From the NCBI GenBank assembly GCA_046593925.1, contig JBKJQN010000104.1, positions 8,992 through 72,991 on the forward strand: DNA of 64,000 nt. Direction: 5' to 3'. The notes under the pieces were generated by a model, which made no database searches, was not told the origin of the DNA, and worked only from the letters and a program-made list of their open reading frames with translations. Of this stretch, positions 1 to 8,433 are shown one piece after another. The stretch is from JAYVYM01 sp046593925 (lineage in GTDB: Bacteria > Actinomycetota > Actinomycetes > Mycobacteriales > SCTD01). Each line of letters begins with the position of its first letter. The stretch's first letter is position 1. Position numbers and translations under genes: made by a program.

Positions 1-10
1 GGTCAGGTGG

Positions 11-103
11 CTAGTTCCACTTGGAGGCGGCCTCGAGCACCGCGACGAGCGCGGTGACGAGGGAGCCGACGCCGATGAGCCTGGCGGTCATCTTGATGCG
101 CAT
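11..103 (-). CDS. 30-aa membrane micro-peptide ending in Lys-Trp-Asn
   Basis: I do not recognise this gene. It encodes 30 residues: a basic start (MRIKMTAR), a hydrophobic stretch of about 18 residues, and a short tail ending SKWN. All 30 codons end in G or C, as in the real genes nearby. An AAAGGAG ribosome binding site lies 8 bases before the ATG. It sits downstream of the GGDEF-EAL gene and of a 14-aa ORF on the same strand that also ends Lys-Trp-Asp/Asn. It could be a single-pass membrane peptide or a peptide precursor, but no function can be assigned. Confidence 0.6.
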   Translation of the reverse strand: MRIKMTARLIGVGSLVTALVAVLEAASKWN

Positions 104-200
104 GTTGACTTCTCCTTTTGAGGGCGTGGTCGGTGTGACCGGCTGGAAAGTGCTGTGCGGATGAACCTGAGCGAGCGCGGTGACAGGCCTGGGAACGGGA

Positions 201-245
201 TCAGTCCCACTTCTGCCCTTCACGCTGACGTGGAGTCCGGACCAT
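201..245 (-). CDS. 14-aa micro-ORF ending in Lys-Trp-Asp
   Basis: This is a tiny ORF encoding MVRTPRQREGQKWD. A near-perfect GGAGGAGGT ribosome binding site stands 6 bases before the ATG. The peptide is hydrophilic and basic and has no signal sequence. It starts 45 bases after the GGDEF-EAL stop codon and lies about 100 bases before the 30-aa ORF that ends SKWN, so all three could share one transcript. Its third-position GC is mixed, so the ribosome binding site and the shared C-terminus are the main support. It might be a leader peptide rather than a product in its own right. Confidence 0.4.
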   Translation of the reverse strand: MVRTPRQREGQKWD

Positions 246-289
246 CTGCTCACCTCCTCCTGGTGGCTGCCGCCGGTTGTATCGGCGTG

Positions 290-2353
290 TCAGGCTCGTG
301 CCGGCACGTCCGTTCGGGTGACGACCTGCGCGCCGGGCGGGTGAGAGCGGGAGCCCGTGCCCCGGCGGTGAGCGGGTTGCGACGCGAGCCAGGCCAGAAC
401 GTGATCGGCGTGCATGGGGCGGGCGATGTAGTAGCCCTGTGCGCTGTCGCAGCCCCAGCTGCACAGCAGGTCGAGCGCGATCTGGTCCTCGACCCCCTCA
501 GCGAGTACCCGCAGTCCGAGGTTGTGCCCGAGCTCGATGGTGGAGCGGACGATGACCGCGTCGTCGTTGCTGCTCGACAGCTGCATCACGAACGACTTGT
601 CGATCTTGATCTCGTCGACGTGCAGCTGCCGGAGGTAGGCCAGCGAGGAGTAGCCGGTGCCGAAGTCGTCCACGGCCAGCCCAACCCCTAGGTCGCGCAA
701 CAGGGCCAGGACGCCGACGGCCCGGCTCGGATCGGTCATGATCAGGGTCTCTGTGACCTCGAGGATCAGGGCCGAGGGGGGCAGGTCGTAGGCGGCCAGG
801 CGCTGCTGGATCTGCTGGGGCAGGGACAGGTCGGTCAGGTGCCTGACGGAGAGGTTGACGGCGATGCTGAGGTCGTGCCCGGCACCCCGCCAGGAGGCCA
901 CCGCCTGCAGGGCGAGCTCGAGGACCTGCAGGGTCAGCGGGCCGATCAGCCCGGTGTTCTCCACGACCGGCAGGAAACTGTCCGGCATCAGCACTCCGTG
1001 CTGGGGGTGCTGCCAGCGCACCAGCGCCTCGAAGCCCGTCACCCGGCCTGTGACGGTGTCGATCTGCGGTTGGTAGTGCAGGAACAGCTCGTCGCGTCCG
1101 AGACCGTCGCGCAGGTCGCTGGCCAGGGCGAGCCGCTCGACGGTGTGCGGGTCCTGGTCGGGGTCGTAGACCCGGAGGCAAGACCGCTCTACCTTCGCAG
1201 CGTAGAGCGCGATGTCGGCCTGGCGCAGCAGCAGGTCCATGCAGTCGCCGTGGTCGGGGTGCAGCGCAACGCCCAAGCTGGCCTCGACGTCGAGGCGGAC
1301 GCCGTCGACGGTGAATGGTTCGTGCAGTGCCTGCAGCAGCCGCTCGCCGATGGCGACCGCACCACCGGCGCCTACCAGGTCGACGGCGAGGACGGCGAAC
1401 TCGTCGCCTCCCAGGCGTGCGACGCTGTCCCCTGGACGCAGGCTGGCGGTGAGACGGTCGGCGACAGCGATGAGGAGCTGGTCGCCGATGTGGTGGCCGA
1501 GGGTGTCGTTGATCTCCTTGAAGTGGTCCAGGTCCAGGAACATGACCGCGCACCGGTCTGCGGAGCCTGCGCCGCGGCGTTCGCAGGCGCGCTTGACCCT
1601 CAACCCGAACAGGGTCCGGTTCGCCAGGCCGGTCAGCCCGTCGTGCAGTGCCTCACCCTCGCGTCGCCGGGCCAGATCTGCGCTCACGTAGATCGCACCC
1701 ATGGGCAGCACCACCAGCGGAAGCACAAAGACAGTCAGCTGGAATGTCACCGCCAGAATGGGTGAGAACGTCAGCTGCAGCCCGTTGGTCGCGACCTGGA
1801 AGGGCAGGTCCGCGAGCAGGCGACGCCCTACGGACTCGCCCAGTGCGAGGGCGGTGACCGTGCCGGTCAGCACTGAGTTGACGATCCAGAAGGCGCTGGC
1901 TGCGGCCAGTGCTGCGGGCAGCTCGCCCGGTAGCGTCAGCGGGCGCATCTGCTGTAGCGCTGACTGGTGGGTGAGCAGCGCGAACAGGCCGCCGGCCGCA
2001 GACAGGCTGAGGGCGTACTGGGCGGCGTTGAACGCCTGCTTGATCCCGGCCTTGCCCGCGCGCACGTCCTCGATGACCACCGACACGCACATCACCAGGA
2101 TCGACATCCAGAGTGCTCCGACGAAAGTCAGTGCCAAGGCGAACCCGGTCGACAGCGTGATCTCATCCTTCACGTCGCCCCGCGCCACCTCGATCGGACG
2201 CAGTTCGCCCAGCAGCACCAGCAGCGCGAGCGCCGCACAGGCCGGCACCCCGCGCCGCACCGACGCCATGTCTGAGGTGACCAGGACCCCGGCTGCCGCC
2301 GCCGCTCCCAGCGCGCAGACCATCACCACGAACACCCGCAGCCGCGGCCTCAT
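290..2353 (-). CDS. Membrane GGDEF-EAL cyclic-di-GMP enzyme
   Basis: This is a 687-aa bifunctional c-di-GMP turnover protein. Residues 1-225 form a multi-pass hydrophobic sensor region of MASE type. The GGDEF domain runs from about 235 to 395, with HDGLTGLANR at 237-246 and an intact GGDEF at 315-319. An RxxD inhibitory site (RPGD, 306-309) lies five residues before it. The EAL domain follows, with EAL at 442-444 and the usual NLS, EVTET, DDFGTGYSSL, KIDKS, AEGVED and QGYY signatures, so both activities look intact. The C-terminal tail after the EAL domain is basic and probably disordered. The start is the ATG at 2353. The two micro-ORFs downstream lie on the same strand. Confidence 0.93.
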   Translation of the reverse strand: MRPRLRVFVVMVCALGAAAAAGVLVTSDMASVRRGVPACAALALLVLLGELRPIEVARGDVKDEITLSTGFALALTFVGALWMSILVMCVSVVIEDVRAGKAGIKQAFNAAQYALSLSAAGGLFALLTHQSALQQMRPLTLPGELPAALAAASAFWIVNSVLTGTVTALALGESVGRRLLADLPFQVATNGLQLTFSPILAVTFQLTVFVLPLVVLPMGAIYVSADLARRREGEALHDGLTGLANRTLFGLRVKRACERRGAGSADRCAVMFLDLDHFKEINDTLGHHIGDQLLIAVADRLTASLRPGDSVARLGGDEFAVLAVDLVGAGGAVAIGERLLQALHEPFTVDGVRLDVEASLGVALHPDHGDCMDLLLRQADIALYAAKVERSCLRVYDPDQDPHTVERLALASDLRDGLGRDELFLHYQPQIDTVTGRVTGFEALVRWQHPQHGVLMPDSFLPVVENTGLIGPLTLQVLELALQAVASWRGAGHDLSIAVNLSVRHLTDLSLPQQIQQRLAAYDLPPSALILEVTETLIMTDPSRAVGVLALLRDLGVGLAVDDFGTGYSSLAYLRQLHVDEIKIDKSFVMQLSSSNDDAVIVRSTIELGHNLGLRVLAEGVEDQIALDLLCSWGCDSAQGYYIARPMHADHVLAWLASQPAHRRGTGSRSHPPGAQVVTRTDVPARA

Positions 2354-3140
2354 GCACGTTCCGAGAGCAGCGTCACCCGGGATCGGCGCGCAGCCGTCTC
2401 CACCCAGCGCGCGGGCACGAGCAGACAGTCCGGCCGGCTGCGGCCGGCTCGCGCCAGCAACATCGCAGCCCGATCACCGGCCATGAGCGAGCCCTCCCGC
2501 TGTGCTCCCGGGACGCCTCCCAACGCACGCGTCCTCTACTCACCGGTCGGCTAGAAGACGAACCAGGTGAAGCGCGCAGCCGGGTGATGCCGCCTCAGGA
2601 CGAAGCGAGCATTCGGCACCGGATTCGTCTCATCGAAGATCGTGGTGACCCGACTCGGATCGTGGTTTGCTCGCACACAGCAGGTGCATCTCCAGCCGGT
2701 GGACTCTGACCTCTTGACAAGGTCATCGCCGAGGCCAGGAGGGCATTTGCGCTTCCGGCCCGCCGTCCAACATCAACGTTCAGCGGTGCATGCCTGGTTT
2801 GCGGTGAACTTCCCCTGTTACTTGGAAGAGCCGTCAGGGCGACCCTGCGACCTCGCCATCAGCCTGCACCGCCTCGGCGGCGCCACCAACATCACCGCTG
2901 CCTGCCGGCTCGACGCTCGCCCCCCGGCAGCAGGGCTGCCTGTGCTGCAGCGGCTACTGAAGCAATCCAGTTCTTCAGACTCATCGATTTCTCCTCGAGT
3001 ATGGCGACCGGCAGGCGCCAGGCGGTCGCGATCCGGCTGGCCAGCCGCCAGTCGGTGCACGCTCATGCCGCCCGTCGTCACTCCACTGGCCGATGGCAGA
3101 CGCGGGCGGCGCGGCGCACCGTGGCGGCAAGGCGGCTGTC
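2354..3140 (+). other. Gene-poor stretch upstream of GGDEF-EAL gene
   Basis: About 790 bases hold no convincing full gene. Long frames on either strand lack family resemblance and have ordinary-to-poor third-position GC. The only notable item is a 30-codon ORF at 2892-2984 (minus). It lies next to a recombinase relic, so the stretch may be debris of an old insertion. Confidence 0.5.
2892..2984 (-). CDS. Candidate 30-aa micro-ORF with strong RBS
   Basis: This minus-strand ORF begins MSLKNWIASVAAAAQAALLP and ends in an Arg-rich tail, 30 residues in all. A GAGGAG ribosome binding site lies 6 bases before the ATG. Only about 18 of 30 codons end in G or C, unlike the native genes, so it is either not coding or of foreign origin. 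It lies about 540 bases upstream of the GGDEF-EAL gene on the same strand. No function can be proposed. Confidence 0.25.
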   Translation of the reverse strand: MSLKNWIASVAAAAQAALLPGGERRAGRQR

Positions 3141-3712
3141 AACGCCTCCTCCGCTCAGTCGCGTGAGCTCGGCCTCGCGGCCGTTGCCCACCTGTCCCGC
3201 TATCGCGGCGCCTCGCGCGAGCACACCGAGTCCGACCCGCGGGTGGTCCTCGGCGGGGGCCAGGACCGGCAGCTCGCGCCGCTGGACGCCCCACGCAACG
3301 ATCTCGTGCGCTCGCTGCGTGGGATGCAGGACGCGCGCCGGTTCAAGCCGTCCACGGTGGCCTGCCGGCTGTCGGTCGTCGCGGGCTTCTCACGGACCTG
3401 CGTCCTCGATGGCGTCCCTGAGCGCTCTCCGGCGGACTGCGTCCGCCGGCCGACCGTCCCGCCGGAGTCACCGACGCTCGGGCTGACGCACCTGCAGTTC
3501 GAGGCGGTGCTCACCGCCGCCAGACGTTCAGCGAACCCGTTCGGCTTGCGCTCGTGTGTCGTTCCGGGCCGCTCGCCCTGCGGATTTTCGAGACCGTCGG
3601 CACCGACATCGACGACCTGGGCGAGGAGCCCGGGCACCGGGTGCCCGGGGTGCAGGGCGAGGCCGGCGGTCAAGGTCCGTGGCAGCCGTCGCCTGCAACC
3701 TCTCAAGGATCG
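3141..3712 (+). pseudogene. Decayed tyrosine recombinase (phage-type integrase)
   Basis: This is the N-terminal, SAM-like half of a XerC/D-type integrase. Recognisable stretches include HLSRYRGASREHTESD, RFKPSTVACRLSVVAGF, ERSPADCVRRPTVPPESP and LGLTHLQFEAVLTAARR. Near 3543-3545 the match jumps to another frame and continues as LALRIFETVGTDIDDLGEE, followed by a degenerate GHRVPGVQGEAGGQG, so the gene is frameshifted. The catalytic Arg-His-Arg-Tyr domain beyond the first part is missing, and the relic runs into the 3' end of the TetR gene on the other strand. No clean start codon is visible. It marks an old mobile-element insertion. Confidence 0.8.
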
Positions 3713-4368
3713 CCTGACGCCCCGCGCAGCAGCGAGCGCTCGAGGGTGTCGCGGAGCCAGGTCTCGTACTGCTCCCGTGTCCAGCCGCGGATAACCAGCA
3801 GCATGTGATGCACCTCGGGGCTGGTCAGCGTCCACACGACGTCGGCCGCGGTTTCGACATCCACCCCTTCTCGCAGCGGCCCGCGGGCGCGGATCCAGCC
3901 GACGACGGTGGTCATCGCAGCGTGCCGCTGGACGTCGTTCTGCAGGCGCCGCACCGCGGCGACATCGGGATCGGCCGCCGCTGCGCTGCGGAGCACGTCG
4001 TCCAGCGGGCGCATCCGCTCGAGCTTGCCGGCCATCCCGACGGAGAACAGCGCGAGCTGCGTCCGCTGGTCGGTCTCGGCGCGCATCCGCTGCGGCAGCT
4101 CGCGGTCCAGGACGGCCACCGGCTCGTCGTCGCCGCCGACGTTGACGTTTATGACGGCGGCGAGCAGGCCGCGTTTGCTGCCGAAGGAGTCGTAGACGGT
4201 GTCGACCGAGAGACCGGCATCGGCCGCGACCTCCGCCAGGGTGGTCGAGGCATAGCCGACCTCGACGAAGCGGGCGTGCGCCGCACGCAAGATCGCCAGC
4301 CGCGTCTGCCGCGCCCGCTCCCGGCGTACGGGCGAGTCGTACCTACGGCCCTTGACAGGCTTCACCAT
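3703..4368 (-). CDS. TetR-family transcriptional regulator
   Basis: This 221-aa repressor-type regulator has an N-terminal helix-turn-helix at about residues 20-65 (RLAILRAAHARFVEVGYASTT, then AGLSVDTVYDSFGSKRGLLAAV). An all-helical ligand/dimer domain follows. The ATG at 4368 has a TGGAGC ribosome binding site. It is divergent from the methyltransferase gene with 89 bases between them, and an 18-bp palindrome in that gap is the obvious operator, so it probably controls itself and its neighbour. The ligand is unknown. Its 3' end overlaps the recombinase relic on the opposite strand. Confidence 0.9.
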   Translation of the reverse strand: MVKPVKGRRYDSPVRRERARQTRLAILRAAHARFVEVGYASTTLAEVAADAGLSVDTVYDSFGSKRGLLAAVINVNVGGDDEPVAVLDRELPQRMRAETDQRTQLALFSVGMAGKLERMRPLDDVLRSAAAADPDVAAVRRLQNDVQRHAAMTTVVGWIRARGPLREGVDVETAADVVWTLTSPEVHHMLLVIRGWTREQYETWLRDTLERSLLRGASGDP

Positions 4369-4415
4369 TTCGCTCCAGGCTCACTGGGTCGAATCGCAAC
4401 GAGCGTACAGACCCT

Positions 4416-4433
4416 GGCGCACAGCTGTGCGCC
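4416..4433. promoter_or_regulatory. Perfect 18-bp palindrome, TetR operator candidate
   Basis: GGCGCACAGCTGTGCGCC is a perfect palindrome. It lies midway in the short gap between the divergent TetR and methyltransferase genes, 14 bases before the methyltransferase RBS. Size and symmetry fit a TetR dimer site. The link to this regulator is inference from position. Confidence 0.55.
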
Positions 4434-4457
4434 CGGCCCGTCGGACCAGGAGCGGCC

Positions 4458-5069
4458 ATGACCACCGGCTACGCCCTCGCCTACCGCCTCGGCCTCACTC
4501 CCTGGGAGAAGGCAGGCCGCGATGCCGCCGCGCAGTTCAACACGCTGCTGGACCGCGAGCAGGAGGGGGGGCCGCCGTACGGCAGGGCGCTCGACATCGG
4601 CTGCGGGACCGGCGACCACGCGCTGAACCTCGCGCAGCGGGGCTGGCACGTGACGGCCGTCGACAACGTGCCGCGGGCCCTCGCGTCGGCCCGGGCCAAG
4701 TCGGTCGAGGCCGGCCTGGACGTCCGCTATGTCCAGACTGACGTGACGGAAATGGCGGCGCAGGTCGGTTCGGGCTTCTCGCTCCTGCTCGACGTCGGCT
4801 GCTTCCACGGCCTCAAGCCCCCGCGGCGCCCCGCGTACATCCAGCAGGCGGAGGCCGTCAGCCAGGCCGGATCCACGCTGCTCATGCTCGCCTTCCAGCC
4901 GGGTCGCCGCCCCCCGGTGCCGCTTCCCCGCGGGGCGTCCCGGGAGGAGCTCCAAGACACCTTCCGGAACTGGGACGTCATCGGCGACGACGCCGCCGAC
5001 ACCTCGTGCATGAGCGGACCCGCCAAGCGGACCGCGCCGCACTTCTTCCGGCTGCGCCGCAAGGACTGA
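4458..5069 (+). CDS. SAM-dependent class I methyltransferase
   Basis: This 203-aa protein has a Rossmann-type methyltransferase fold. The SAM-binding motif I is ALDIGCGTGDHALNLA (about residues 44-59), motif II is the acidic VTAVDNVPRAL, and the LLLDVGCFHG segment is the post-motif strand. The ATG at 4458 is chosen because AGGAG lies 6 bases upstream. The substrate cannot be read from sequence. It resembles small-molecule methyltransferases and thiopurine/tellurite-type relatives. It is likely regulated by the divergent TetR protein. Confidence 0.88.
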   Translation: MTTGYALAYRLGLTPWEKAGRDAAAQFNTLLDREQEGGPPYGRALDIGCGTGDHALNLAQRGWHVTAVDNVPRALASARAKSVEAGLDVRYVQTDVTEMAAQVGSGFSLLLDVGCFHGLKPPRRPAYIQQAEAVSQAGSTLLMLAFQPGRRPPVPLPRGASREELQDTFRNWDVIGDDAADTSCMSGPAKRTAPHFFRLRRKD

Positions 5070-5100
5070 GCCGGCCGCGGCGCCGACCTACGCTTCGGCG

Positions 5101-5487
5101 GTGTCCCCGCAGCGCATCGTGGTGATCCTGGTGTACGCGGACGTGGCGGCAGCCCGGGACTTTCTGGTCGAGGCCTTCGGCTTCGAGGTCGGCCGGACAC
5201 ACCGCGACGACCACGGTCACCTGGTGCATCTCGAGATGACGCTGCACGACGAGTCCATCCGGCTGCACCCCCCGGCACCCGACCGGGGGCTGGCCAGCAT
5301 CGCGGAGCTGGGCTCGGCCACCGGCACGCTCGTGGTCATCGTGGAAGACGTGGATGACCACCATCTGCGCGCCACCGGTGCAGGTGCGGTCATCGTGTCA
5401 CCGCCCGCCGATCAGCCGGGTGGCCATCGCACGTACAGCGTGTACGACTCCGAGGGCCGCATCTGGTCGTTCACGTCTGGAACCTGA
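5101..5487 (+). CDS. VOC (glyoxalase/bleomycin-resistance fold) protein
   Basis: This 128-aa single-domain protein of the vicinal oxygen chelate superfamily has paired beta-alpha-beta-beta-beta modules. The first runs VVILVYADVAAARDFLVEAFGFEVG and the second ends GHRTYSVYDSEGRIWSF, the usual closing strand with its metal-side acidic residue. It starts at a GTG 31 bases after the methyltransferase stop, so the two may be co-transcribed. Members include glyoxalases, dioxygenases and drug-binding proteins. The specific role is unknown. Confidence 0.82.
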   Translation: MSPQRIVVILVYADVAAARDFLVEAFGFEVGRTHRDDHGHLVHLEMTLHDESIRLHPPAPDRGLASIAELGSATGTLVVIVEDVDDHHLRATGAGAVIVSPPADQPGGHRTYSVYDSEGRIWSFTSGT

Positions 5488-5595
5488 CCCGCCGGCCGGT
5501 GCGGGCGCGTCTCCCCTTCGGCGGGTCACCTCCCCTGCGGCAGAGCCTCCTGGGTGCCCCGGATCGTGACCAATCGAAGGGGAAGCGGTCGGCCC

Positions 5596-6315
5596 TCAGA
5601 TCATGGCAGCGCGCGACCCGGTGGGAGCCGAGTGCCGTGGCGCGACCGGCAAGCGCCGGTCGCCGAGCCGGTAGAGGGAGGTGACCAGGCCCAACACGAC
5701 CACCACGATGGCGCCGTTACCCAGCACGGTGGCGTAGCCGTGCGAGACGACGTCCAGGAAGGGGTACGGATACCAGCTGGTGACGGCGCCGTCGACGAGG
5801 GTGTACGCAACCCAGGCGACCGGGTAGAGCAGTGACAGCACGATGGTGCGGGCCTCGATGCGCGGTCGAGGGCCGAACAGCAGCCAGCCGACGACCATCA
5901 TGAAGGGCACCAGGTAGTGGAAGACGGCGTTGGAGAAGGTCTCTTTCCAGCCGTGGGGCTCGTGCACCCGGGCAAGCACCGTGGCATAGATGACGCCGGT
6001 GATGATGATGCCCACCAGCGACGCCAGCCGCACCGCGCGCCAGACCCGGCCGTCACGGTCACAGTTCCGAGCCAACTGGGCCGAGACGACCCCGCTCAGT
6101 ATGTTGCTCTGAATGGTGAAGAAACTCAGCACGCGCACGATGCGACCTGCAAGCGGGGTCCCGGCCAAGGTGCCGACGGCGTGCGCAGCAGGACTGCCGG
6201 GTGCCCCCACGGCAACCCACAGCTGCAGGATCAGGGCGACAAGCACGACCACCGCAATGCTCGCGTGCCAGGCCCGCATCACGGACGGCACCTGCGGGGA
6301 AGCCATCTGCCTCAT
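5596..6315 (-). CDS. Pr6Pr (FAR-17a/AIG1-like) membrane protein
   Basis: This 239-aa protein has six or so hydrophobic helices. Family-like features are FFTIQSNILSG near residue 70, HYLVPFMMVVGWLLFGPR in the middle and YPVAWVAYTLVDGAVTSWYPYPFLDV in the second half. The conserved His and Asn/Thr residues in these helices resemble the Pr6Pr family and eukaryotic AIG1/ADTRP proteins, which include fatty-acid ester hydrolases. Enzymatic activity here is inference. The first ATG (6315) has a weak RBS, and ATGs four and thirteen codons in are alternatives. Confidence 0.8.
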   Translation of the reverse strand: MRQMASPQVPSVMRAWHASIAVVVLVALILQLWVAVGAPGSPAAHAVGTLAGTPLAGRIVRVLSFFTIQSNILSGVVSAQLARNCDRDGRVWRAVRLASLVGIIITGVIYATVLARVHEPHGWKETFSNAVFHYLVPFMMVVGWLLFGPRPRIEARTIVLSLLYPVAWVAYTLVDGAVTSWYPYPFLDVVSHGYATVLGNGAIVVVVLGLVTSLYRLGDRRLPVAPRHSAPTGSRAAMI

Positions 6316-6642
6316 CTCGACGACGACCGGGTTCGGCCGGGTGCCCCGACGGCGTCGCGGTGCCCATCAGGATAAGCATGTCCCCGCCCAGCGCAGGTTG
6401 CTGTATGCCATGACCGGTTGGTCAACGTCTTACTTCGTCATCGTCGTACTTTGAGGCGTCGCGCGGGGGGACGCCTGATGGCGGCGCGAGACGAGGACGG
6501 CGGCCGCTGAGCACTAGCGACGTCCCGGCCGCCCGGCCAGGGGCACGGCCGACGCACCGCCCGTGCCGGCGCCCCTGGACAAGACACATCTTCCGAGTTC
6601 CAGAGGGCATTCGCCTGACGACCCGACTGACAGGAGCACGTC
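6316..6642 (+). other. Intergenic region with bulged stem-loop
   Basis: This 327-base divergent intergenic region separates the Pr6Pr-like gene from the aldehyde dehydrogenase. An imperfect hairpin occupies 6537-6578: CCAGGGGCACGG pairs with CCGTGC and CCCTGG, interrupted by a 6-base bulge. It may be a leader structure. There is no gene with support. Confidence 0.4.
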
Positions 6643-8124
6643 ATGAAAGCGCCCGACCTTGAGGAGTTTGGCCTGTTCATCGGCGGCACGTCCGTCGGTG
6701 CGTTGTCAGGCAAGACCTTCGAGTCGGAGAACCCGTACCGGCAGCAGCCATGGGCACGGCTGGCCGACGGGGCGCCGGAGGACGTCGACGTCGCCGTGGC
6801 GTCGGCCCGCGCGGCCTTCGATGGGGAGTGGGGCCTGATGACCGGCTTCGAGCGCGCCGCCGTCCTGCGACGGGTGGCCGCCGGGATCGCCGCGAACGCC
6901 GAGCGGCTGGCCGTACTGGAGGTGAACGACTCAGGCAAGCTGCTGCGCGAGATGCGCGGTCAACTCACCGCCCTGCCCCAGTGGTACTACTACTTCGCCG
7001 GCCTGGCCGACAAGCTCGAGGGCCGCACCGTGCCGCCGGTCAACCGCAACTACTTTGCGTACACGACCCGCGAGCCGGTCGGCGTCGTCGCCGCGATCAC
7101 GCCGTGGAACTCCCCCCTGCTGCTGCTGACGTTCAAGCTCGCGCCGCTGCTGGCCGCCGGCAACACCTGTGTGGTCAAGCCCTCCGAGCACTGCCCGGCC
7201 TCCACCGTCGCGTTCGCCCAGGTGCTGTATGAGGCCGGTCTGCCGGCGGGGGTGCTCAACGTCGTCACCGGCTGGGACCGGGCTACCGGCGAGGCACTCG
7301 CCGCCCATCGAGGTGTCGACAAGGTGGCTTTCACCGGCTCGTCCGCGACCGGCGCCCGGGTGGCGCAGGCCGCCGGCGCGAACCTCAACCGGGTGACCCT
7401 GGAGCTCGGCGGGAAGAGCCCGCAGATCGTGTTCGCGGACGCCGACCTCGACGCCGCCGCGAACGGCCTGGTCGCCGGCGTATTCGCCGCGACCGGCCAG
7501 ACCTGCATGGCCGGCTCCCGGTTGATCGTGCACGAGGACGTGCACGACGCCCTGGTGGAGAAGGTCGCAGCCCGGGCTCGGAGCATCACGCTGGGAGACC
7601 CCACTGACAGCGCCACGGAGATGGGCCCGATGGCCAACCGCCCGCAGTACGACAAGGTCCTCGGCTATCTGCGGGGTGCCCGGCAGGAGGGCGCGACGTT
7701 CGCCTGCGGAGGCGGGCCCGATGCTGACCGCGGCGGGCTGTTCGTCGAGCCGACGGTCGTCACGGGGGTCGGGCCGCTGAGCACGATCGTCCGCGAGGAG
7801 GTGTTCGGGCCGGTGCTCGCCGCGTACACCTTCACCGACGAGGAGGAGGCGCTCGAGCTGGCCAACGACACGCCGTACGGGCTGGCCGGCGCGGTCTGGA
7901 CCAAGGACGTGCACCGCGCGCATCGGGTCGCCGCCAAGCTGCGGGTCGGGACGGTCTGGGTCAACGCCTACCGCGTCGTCGCGCCCAACATGCCGTTCGG
8001 CGGGTTCGGCGCGAGCGGCATCGGCCGGGAGAACGGGATCGAGGCGCTTAATGAGTACACCGAGACCAAGTCCGTCTACATCGAGCTGACCGGCGGTACC
8101 CGCGACCCGTTCCAGCTCGGCTGA
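6643..8124 (+). CDS. Aldehyde dehydrogenase (NAD(P)-dependent)
   Basis: This 493-aa enzyme of the ALDH superfamily oxidises an aldehyde to a carboxylate. The NAD-binding region contains ITPWNSPLLLL and KPSEHCPAS, the general-base Glu is in LELGGKSPQ (about 259), and the nucleophilic Cys is in ATGQTCMAGSR (about 293). The EEVFGPVLA and NDTPYGLAGAVWT motifs are present, so it should be active. The ATG at 6643 has a CAGGAG RBS. Closest types are broad betaine/salicylaldehyde-like ALDHs. The substrate is not determinable, and no pathway partner is adjacent. Confidence 0.93.
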   Translation: MKAPDLEEFGLFIGGTSVGALSGKTFESENPYRQQPWARLADGAPEDVDVAVASARAAFDGEWGLMTGFERAAVLRRVAAGIAANAERLAVLEVNDSGKLLREMRGQLTALPQWYYYFAGLADKLEGRTVPPVNRNYFAYTTREPVGVVAAITPWNSPLLLLTFKLAPLLAAGNTCVVKPSEHCPASTVAFAQVLYEAGLPAGVLNVVTGWDRATGEALAAHRGVDKVAFTGSSATGARVAQAAGANLNRVTLELGGKSPQIVFADADLDAAANGLVAGVFAATGQTCMAGSRLIVHEDVHDALVEKVAARARSITLGDPTDSATEMGPMANRPQYDKVLGYLRGARQEGATFACGGGPDADRGGLFVEPTVVTGVGPLSTIVREEVFGPVLAAYTFTDEEEALELANDTPYGLAGAVWTKDVHRAHRVAAKLRVGTVWVNAYRVVAPNMPFGGFGASGIGRENGIEALNEYTETKSVYIELTGGTRDPFQLG

Positions 8125-8433
8125 CATCTCCAGCGGCGTACGGGCCCGGGCCGGCAAGCACCTCGGCGGCGACCCGGCGAGCGAGGTGTTCGAGATGGCC
8201 GTCCTGCACCAGGCGCAGGCCGCGGAGCCGGGCTACCGGACCCGGGCCAGCCGCTTCGGCCTGCCCGCCGAGGACGTCGACCATGCCGGCGAGCGAGCGC
8301 CGGCCGCGGTGGGCAGCTCCGTCACGGCCTGGCGGCCGCTGTCCCCCGCAACGTGCTCACCGACGTCAGTGAGATGGAGCTGGTGATCGCCGGGCTGCGG
8401 CCGCCGGGCACGGGCTACGTCCGCGGCGGCGGG
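8125..8433 (+). other. Intergenic, possible unidentified coding remnant
   Basis: This lies between convergent genes. In one plus frame a protein-like stretch occurs (EVFEMAVLHQAQAAEPGY, then RFGLPAEDVD). In another frame further on, PRNVLTDVSEMELVIAGLRP follows. The switch of frames suggests a broken gene, but I could not identify the family. Confidence 0.25.

Noticed and set aside
2642..3166. 174-codon plus-strand frame upstream of the recombinase relic
   Set aside because: It has no family resemblance or RBS, and its codon use does not match native genes. It is likely non-coding.
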